Assembly (NCBI GenBank): GCA_020629815.1
Contig: JAHDCN010000095.1
Coordinates: 1 to 10,032 of the forward strand
DNA from: Verrucomicrobiota bacterium
GTDB taxonomy: Bacteria; Verrucomicrobiota; Verrucomicrobiia; Verrucomicrobiales; DEV007
Direction of reading: 5' to 3'
DNA: 10,032 bases
The number at the start of each line of letters is the position of its first letter. Position 1 is the stretch's first letter. Below, piece after piece: positions 6,302 through 10,032 of this stretch. Made by a program: the position numbers and the translations under genes. The notes beneath the pieces are model-generated. The model was given only the letters and a program-made list of their open reading frames with translations. It was not told where the DNA came from and made no database searches.

Positions 6302-7159
6302 ATGAAGGTAACACGTCTCTCTGACAAACCGAAACACCGCAGACAACCCCCTTTTACCGTGAAAACAGTAACCCAAATCAGTCAGCACCTTTGTATTCTA
6401 ACCGGTGCCCTTGCGTTGCCTCTTTCCGGTTGTAAGACAACGCAATCATCAGTCGATAATCGTGGCGAAGTCTATGTTGCAGGCGCCTCGCAACGTGGCA
6501 ACGGCTCAACAGCAGCCCCCCGTCCACCAGCCGCAGCTGGTTACGCACCAAAGGAAAGCTACTCCAAAGTGCAGACGTCACTTCCGTTCGTCGCACTCAC
6601 ATTCGACGATGGCCCGCATCCCTCCAACACACCAAGGCTTCTCGATATACTGAAAGCTCGCGATGTGAAGGCAACCTTCTTCGTAGTGGGAACGAACGTG
6701 AAGCGTTACCCCAACATCATGCGACGTATCATCGCCGAAGGTCACGAGATTGGAAATCACACGGTGAGTCACGGCAACATGACAAAGATGTCTTCCGCGC
6801 AGATCGAGCGGGAGCTGACTACGGCACATCAATCGATTCAGGCAGCTACGGGTGTGGCACCTCGAATTATGCGCCCCCCATATGGAGCCATTACCAGCTC
6901 ACAAAAATCGTGGATCAAACAAAAGTGGGGCTATCCATCTATCATGTGGTCAGTCGATCCTCAGGATTGGAAAAAACCCGGAGCCTCTGTGGTAACCTCG
7001 CGCCTGGTCAATGGTGCCAAGCCGGGAGGAATCCTTTTGGTTCATGACATCCACTCACCCTCGATCGATGCCATGCCGGGAACAATTGATCAAATTCTGC
7101 GTAAAGGGCTTCAGTTCGTTACCGTTTCGCAACTGATCGCGCTAGACGGCAAGGGCTGA
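6302..7159 (+). CDS. Polysaccharide deacetylase (NodB/CE4) lipoprotein
   Basis: A complete CE4 domain follows a lipoprotein signal. Catalytic motifs in order are TFDDGP (100-105, Asp102 base and Asp103 metal), HTVSH (153-157, metal His), RPPYG (191-195), DPQDW (219-223) and LLVHDIH (245-251, His248). CE4 enzymes remove N- or O-acetyl groups from peptidoglycan, chitin oligomers or xylan; the substrate here cannot be told from sequence. The lipobox LSGC puts Cys44 as the lipid-bearing residue, followed by a Pro/Ala/Ser linker (45-95), so the enzyme is probably tethered to a membrane on the outside of the cytoplasm. Start choice is uncertain. ATG 6302 gives an unusually long basic n-region; the in-frame GTG at 6359 would give an ordinary 24-residue signal peptide. 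Neither has a Shine-Dalgarno site. It may be cotranscribed with mtnP. Confidence 0.9.
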   Translation: MKVTRLSDKPKHRRQPPFTVKTVTQISQHLCILTGALALPLSGCKTTQSSVDNRGEVYVAGASQRGNGSTAAPRPPAAAGYAPKESYSKVQTSLPFVALTFDDGPHPSNTPRLLDILKARDVKATFFVVGTNVKRYPNIMRRIIAEGHEIGNHTVSHGNMTKMSSAQIERELTTAHQSIQAATGVAPRIMRPPYGAITSSQKSWIKQKWGYPSIMWSVDPQDWKKPGASVVTSRLVNGAKPGGILLVHDIHSPSIDAMPGTIDQILRKGLQFVTVSQLIALDGKG

Positions 7160-7174
7160 ATATCTTTGCGAGTG

Positions 7175-7232
7175 AACAGGGTTACCTCACTGACCTAACC
7201 CTGTTGGGTCAAAGGTTTAACCCTGTTGGGTT
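7175..7232. repeat. Multi-arm inverted/direct repeat in convergent gap, possible bidirectional terminator
   Basis: One left arm AACAGGGTTA (7175-7184) is perfectly complementary to two right arms TAACCCTGTT (7196-7205 and 7218-7227). The right arms belong to a direct repeat TAACCCTGTTGGGT (7196-7209 and 7218-7231). Each right copy can also fold locally (AACCC-TGTT-GGGTT at 7219-7232; ACCC/GGGT in the first). The block lies between the deacetylase stop and the sulfatase stop and touches the latter. It suits a two-way terminator, but there is no strong T run on either side. Confidence 0.5.
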
Positions 7233-8701
7233 TAGAGATCTTTCTCCGTCGGTGGAAAGCGTGTGCGCGCGGCACTGTCAACTGGCTTTCCATTACGCAT
7301 GCTCCACCATTCCGCGGCCCGCTTCGGGTCATGGGACGGATTAGGAATTGGCATCCGTGCCGACACACGGTGTCGCCAGGAGTTCAGTTTCTTTTTCAAA
7401 TCGGCAATCTTACCTTTGCGTTCCTCGAGGAGATTCTTCGACTCACCGATGTCCTGTGCGAGATGATAAATCTCCACATCGCCAGTGCCATCGAGATACT
7501 CAATCATCTTCCAGTCGCGCTCGCGGATGGCGCTCGCTGGTCGATCATGATGATAATGCGGGTAGTGCCAATGCAGAGCGGCTCGCTCCAGTTTTGCCGA
7601 TCCATCAGCCAGTAACGGCTTCAAAGAAAAACCATCAATAGTTTGAGTCTCCGGCAATTTTCCCCCGGCCAGATCAACAAAAGTTGGATAAAAGTCATGA
7701 CTGATTGTCGGCTCCGGGCAAGTCGTCCCCGCTTTTACCAAAGGCGGGTATTTAACTATCATCGGCACCCGGATTCCACCCTCATGTAGCGACCCTTTCT
7801 CCCCCTTCAATGGAGCTTGTGTCGCGACGTCATCATCAGCATGTGGTTGGTAGTCATAACGGCGGTAAAGCCCTCCATTATCCGAGGTGAAGATGATCAT
7901 TGTCTTCTCTGAAAGTCCCTCTTTCTCAACCGCATCTACAATTTCCCCAACCATGTCATCGCACTGCTCGATCATTGCTGAGTAGATTGGATTGGGCAGC
8001 TCCCTACCCATCTCTTTGTTTTTCTTTTGATATTTTTCCACCAATCCGGATTCAGCTGCGAGCGGAATATGAACCGTGAATGGAGAGAGAAATAAGAAGA
8101 ATGGCTTGTCCTTGTTGTTACGGATGAAATCAGCACACAGCTGGCCTTCGAACTCGGTCCGAAACTGATCCTTTTCCGGTTGCCTGGTCTCCGTGCCTCG
8201 CACTCGAAACTTCGTTGGTAAATGGGCACCGTTAATCTCGGCAGTATAATCGTAGCCTTGCTTATCAGGTGCAAATTCCGGACCACTACCAAGATGCCAC
8301 TTCCCGACGTAGCCAGTGGAATAGCCGGACTGCTTCAAGGTTTCTGCGACTGTGATGGTGTCGAGCGGTAACGCCATGGTGGTCAGCGGCGTAATCACCC
8401 GCTCAAATGGTCGCCAGTGTCCGGGAATATGAGCAGTAATGCCGATCCTCGCCTGATTTTGCCCTGACTGCACCGCACAACGGGTCGGCGAGCAGACCGC
8501 ACCTGATGCGTAAAAGTCTGTGAACCGCATCCCCTCTTTAGCGAGCTGATCGATCCGTGGTGTCTCGGTCACATCATTACCGTAGCAACCGATGTCTTTC
8601 CAACCAAGGTCATCGATAAAGATGAAGATGATATTCGGTTTCTCAGCTGCCGCCGGCAGAGCCGCAGCTAGTAGCGCGAGAGTAAGTAGCAGTTTTTTCA
8701 T
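7232..8701 (-). CDS. Cys-type sulfatase, secreted
   Basis: The 489-residue protein starts with a classical signal peptide (KK then a Leu/Ala core, probable cut after AAA at 17-19). It then has the type I sulfatase plan: IDDLGW with metal ligands Asp30-Asp31, CSPTR (70-74) in which Cys70 would be converted to formylglycine by a maturase encoded elsewhere, GKWHLG (133-138), His211 and SDNGG with Asp274-Asn275. LKGEKGSLHEGGIRVP (298-313) follows, with a normal C-terminal subdomain. Such enzymes remove sulfate esters, typically from algal or other marine polysaccharides; the exact sugar cannot be read from the sequence. All key residues are intact. The start overlaps the stop of the upstream three-helix membrane protein (ATGA) and has no Shine-Dalgarno site of its own, so it is probably translated by coupling as the last gene of an operon. 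Lys- and Arg-rich C-terminal tail. Confidence 0.95.
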   Translation of the reverse strand: MKKLLLTLALLAAALPAAAEKPNIIFIFIDDLGWKDIGCYGNDVTETPRIDQLAKEGMRFTDFYASGAVCSPTRCAVQSGQNQARIGITAHIPGHWRPFERVITPLTTMALPLDTITVAETLKQSGYSTGYVGKWHLGSGPEFAPDKQGYDYTAEINGAHLPTKFRVRGTETRQPEKDQFRTEFEGQLCADFIRNNKDKPFFLFLSPFTVHIPLAAESGLVEKYQKKNKEMGRELPNPIYSAMIEQCDDMVGEIVDAVEKEGLSEKTMIIFTSDNGGLYRRYDYQPHADDDVATQAPLKGEKGSLHEGGIRVPMIVKYPPLVKAGTTCPEPTISHDFYPTFVDLAGGKLPETQTIDGFSLKPLLADGSAKLERAALHWHYPHYHHDRPASAIRERDWKMIEYLDGTGDVEIYHLAQDIGESKNLLEERKGKIADLKKKLNSWRHRVSARMPIPNPSHDPKRAAEWWSMRNGKPVDSAARTRFPPTEKDL

Positions 8702-8994
8702 GGAACAGGTGTAGCAAAAATAAAAGAAGAACGCCGCAACAAATCAAAAATAACCCAGCCGCAAATCAACAACCCAAAGATCGAAGCGATCCGAAACCCT
8801 TTTCTCGAAGTGCGGCGAAAAGTGATGACAAACTGAAAAATTGCCCCCAGAACAACCAACGCGGAGATAACGAACAGCACGCGGTAGCCTTTCGCATTCG
8901 CCAGGGTCACCAACTGATTGATGACTCCCAACGACACGAGAAAGAAACCGATGACTACTTCGGTTAGGTCACGATTCCTGGCCTGGTCTGACAT
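8698..8994 (-). CDS. Small three-helix membrane protein between DUF1080 and sulfatase genes
   Basis: I do not recognise a family for this 98-residue protein. It has a short charged start, then three hydrophobic segments at about 12-31, 38-58 and 68-86. Basic loops (RRTSRKG at 60-66, RR at 87-88) suggest an inner-membrane protein with an odd number of helices. The start ATG at 8994 follows the DUF1080 stop by 8 bases. A strong GGAGGA lies within the last codons of that gene, 12 bases before the ATG. The TGA overlaps the sulfatase ATG by four bases. Tight packing on both sides indicates a real gene of the same operon. Its role (transport, anchoring, or none connected with the sulfatase) is unknown. 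Confidence 0.75.
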   Translation of the reverse strand: MSDQARNRDLTEVVIGFFLVSLGVINQLVTLANAKGYRVLFVISALVVLGAIFQFVITFRRTSRKGFRIASIFGLLICGWVIFDLLRRSSFIFATPVP

Positions 8995-9002
8995 TCAGAG
9001 AA

Positions 9003-9830
9003 TCAGTCCTCCAATTTTTTGATCCAAATATTGCGAAAGCGAACCGGGTTGCCGTGGTCCTGCATCTGCAAAGGACCTGTATCACCATGCGCCTTGTATT
9101 CCGAGATCGAGTGAGGCCCACGCCATCCGGTGCCTCCAGACAGTTCAAGGTTGTCATGAATCACATGACCGTTGTGAACCACATGAAACTTTGCCTTTCG
9201 GGTCACGTTGCCCTTTTCATCAAACAGCGGCCGGTGGAATGTGATGTCATAGGTCTGCCATTCGCCCGGTTTGCGGCTGGCATTCACCTTCGGCTTCGCC
9301 CGACCATAAAGGGCTCCGCATTGACCATCGGGATAGGTCGTATTGTCGTAGGAATCGAGTACCTGGATTTCATAGCGCCCCATCAGGAAAACTCCACTGT
9401 TGCCCCGCCCCTGACCATCGCCCTTCACCTCACTTGGCGTAGCAAACTCGATGTGTAATTGGCAGGACCCAAACTGCTCCTTTGTCTGAATGTAGCCACT
9501 GCCCTTGGTGCATTCCAGAGCTCCACCGGCAAGTTTCCATTTTGTTTCACCACCCTTGGTATCCGTCCAGTTCGCGGCTGTCTTTTCCGTTCCATCAAAC
9601 AAGACAATCGCTCCCTCCGGAGCTTTGGCTGCTTCAGCATCGTAGGCTTTCGGCTCGACTACCGGAGGCTGAGGTTGTTTCACCGGATCGGTCTCATGAA
9701 CCTTGATACCGTCGATAAACATGTACTCGACCTTTTTGCCATTCACCTCCCGGGTTTCTTTCTTGATAACCGGATCTTTGGCAAAGGCAGTGTGGCTGCC
9801 CAACAATGCAATCAGAAGGAAGTATCTCAT
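9003..9830 (-). CDS. DUF1080 (3-keto-disaccharide hydrolase family) protein, secreted
   Basis: Start chosen at ATG 9830, not the longer frame from 9908: GGGAGG lies 8 bases upstream and the protein then opens with a signal peptide (MRYFLLIALL, cut after AFA at 15-17). The 275-residue product has a variable Pro-rich segment to about 70, then the concanavalin-like DUF1080 domain. Landmarks are VLFDGTE (76-82), YIQTKEQFGSCQLHIEF (113-129), GRGNSGVFLMGRYEIQVLDSY (141-161), GALYG (172-176), KPGEWQTYDITF (187-198), VVHNGHVIHD (217-226) and GPLQMQDHGNPVRFRNIWI (252-270). Some family members cleave 3-keto-glycosides produced by sugar oxidation; others bind glycans. It is the first of a three-gene operon with the membrane protein and the sulfatase, consistent with glycan degradation outside the cytoplasm. 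No 3-dehydrogenase partner is visible in the window. Confidence 0.92.
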   Translation of the reverse strand: MRYFLLIALLGSHTAFAKDPVIKKETREVNGKKVEYMFIDGIKVHETDPVKQPQPPVVEPKAYDAEAAKAPEGAIVLFDGTEKTAANWTDTKGGETKWKLAGGALECTKGSGYIQTKEQFGSCQLHIEFATPSEVKGDGQGRGNSGVFLMGRYEIQVLDSYDNTTYPDGQCGALYGRAKPKVNASRKPGEWQTYDITFHRPLFDEKGNVTRKAKFHVVHNGHVIHDNLELSGGTGWRGPHSISEYKAHGDTGPLQMQDHGNPVRFRNIWIKKLED

Positions 9831-9838
9831 CCCGCCAG

Positions 9839-9844
9839 CCTCCC
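9839..9844 (-). promoter_or_regulatory. Shine-Dalgarno GGGAGG deciding the DUF1080 start
   Basis: GGGAGG on the minus strand lies 8 bases before the ATG at 9830. Together with the signal peptide that begins there, it rules in favour of this start over an in-frame ATG 78 bases further upstream. Confidence 0.7.
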
Positions 9845-9875
9845 GAAAATGCCCATGGAGGTCAAGGGTAGAAGG

Positions 9876-9899
9876 GTCTCGAATAGAAGTATTCAAGAC
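9876..9899 (-). repeat. Hairpin-forming inverted repeat upstream of the DUF1080 gene
   Basis: Ten-base arms (plus strand GTCTCGAATA and TATTCAAGAC) with a four-base loop. The single mismatch becomes a U-G pair in minus-strand RNA, so the transcript could form a continuous 10-bp stem. It lies 46 bases upstream of the DUF1080 start, in the probable leader. There is no T run, so it is not a classical terminator; it may be an operator or an RNA structure. Confidence 0.4.
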
Positions 9900-9972
9900 T
9901 GAAAACATCCACAGAATGCGATCCTCTGGTTTTCGTTTGCGGTGGTCAGCGCCCCATCCGCGGGGTTGGTTT

Positions 9973-10032
9973 CTAGAGAAAGTTGTGAATCACGGTGTCG
10001 GCATTGTCCTGAGCGGATTCGTTGCCAATGAT
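9973..10032 (-). CDS. C-terminal 19 residues of a further gene
   Basis: The minus strand is open from the window edge to TAG at 9975-9973 and reads IIGNESAQDNADTVIHNFL. The composition is that of an ordinary soluble protein end. Too little is visible to name a family. It is on the same strand as the DUF1080-sulfatase operon but about 140 bases upstream, with a hairpin between, so it may or may not belong to it. Confidence 0.4.
   Translation of the reverse strand: MIGNESAQDNADTVIHNFL

Noticed and set aside
7175..7232. CRISPR or attachment-site interpretation of the repeats
   Set aside because: Only two 14-base direct copies with a short spacer, no spacer series, no integrase or cas gene; hairpin symmetry between convergent genes explains it better.
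9831..9908. N-terminal extension of the DUF1080 protein from the ATG at 9908
   Set aside because: The 26 extra residues would hide the signal peptide, and a strong GGGAGG is placed correctly for the ATG at 9830.
9945..9972. CCCC/GGGG hairpin downstream of the partial right-edge gene as a terminator
   Set aside because: The stem is only four pairs with a six-base loop and there is no T run.
1..10032. Defence island or mobile element
   Set aside because: No nuclease, transposase, integrase, restriction or other defence genes are recognisable; the RelE-like and SUKH-like genes alone do not support it.

Overview
The window looks like chromosomal DNA of a free-living, probably aquatic bacterium of the Planctomycetota-Verrucomicrobiota group. 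That assignment is an inference from gene content. The markers are a Tat-exported DUF1501 protein, a Cys-type sulfatase and a DUF1080 (3-keto-disaccharide hydrolase family) protein, all of kinds that are abundant in those phyla. The high density of exported proteins fits too. A member of Verrucomicrobiota class Opitutae is my best guess. GC content looks moderate, and I see no insertion sequence, phage gene, CRISPR array, rRNA or tRNA.

Layout from left to right. (1) At 1-366 (+) is the C-terminal part of a RelE/ParE-like protein, cut by the window edge. (2) At 454-1200 (+) is a small soluble histidine-kinase-like protein with a degraded H box and G1 box, so it may be a phosphotransferase or pseudokinase. 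(3) At 1213-2193 (-) is an exported helical protein of unknown function, divergent from (4), a DUF1501 protein at 2305-3792 (+). (5) Convergent with DUF1501, and sharing its stop-codon bases, is a two-gene minus-strand unit at 5233-3789. It holds a YafK-type L,D-transpeptidase homologue without any cysteine, translationally coupled to a SUKH (SMI1/KNR4)-like protein. (6) Divergent from that unit are 5'-methylthioadenosine phosphorylase (5368-6252, +) and a lipoprotein-type polysaccharide deacetylase (6302-7159, +). (7) A short repeat-rich convergent gap (7160-7231) leads to a minus-strand operon: DUF1080 protein, small three-helix membrane protein, sulfatase (9830 down to 7232). (8) The last 60 bases hold the C-terminus of another minus-strand gene.

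Functionally the window mixes housekeeping (MTA salvage), envelope biology (YafK-like protein, polysaccharide deacetylase) and breakdown of sulfated polysaccharides (sulfatase and DUF1080 protein in one operon). No obvious defence island or biosynthetic cluster is present. The items most worth a second look are the cysteine-free YafK homologue coupled to a SUKH gene, the degenerate kinase that resembles Spo0B/ChpT-type phosphotransferases in architecture, and the multi-arm inverted repeat between the deacetylase and the sulfatase. All genes are closely packed; no gap exceeds 150 bases.
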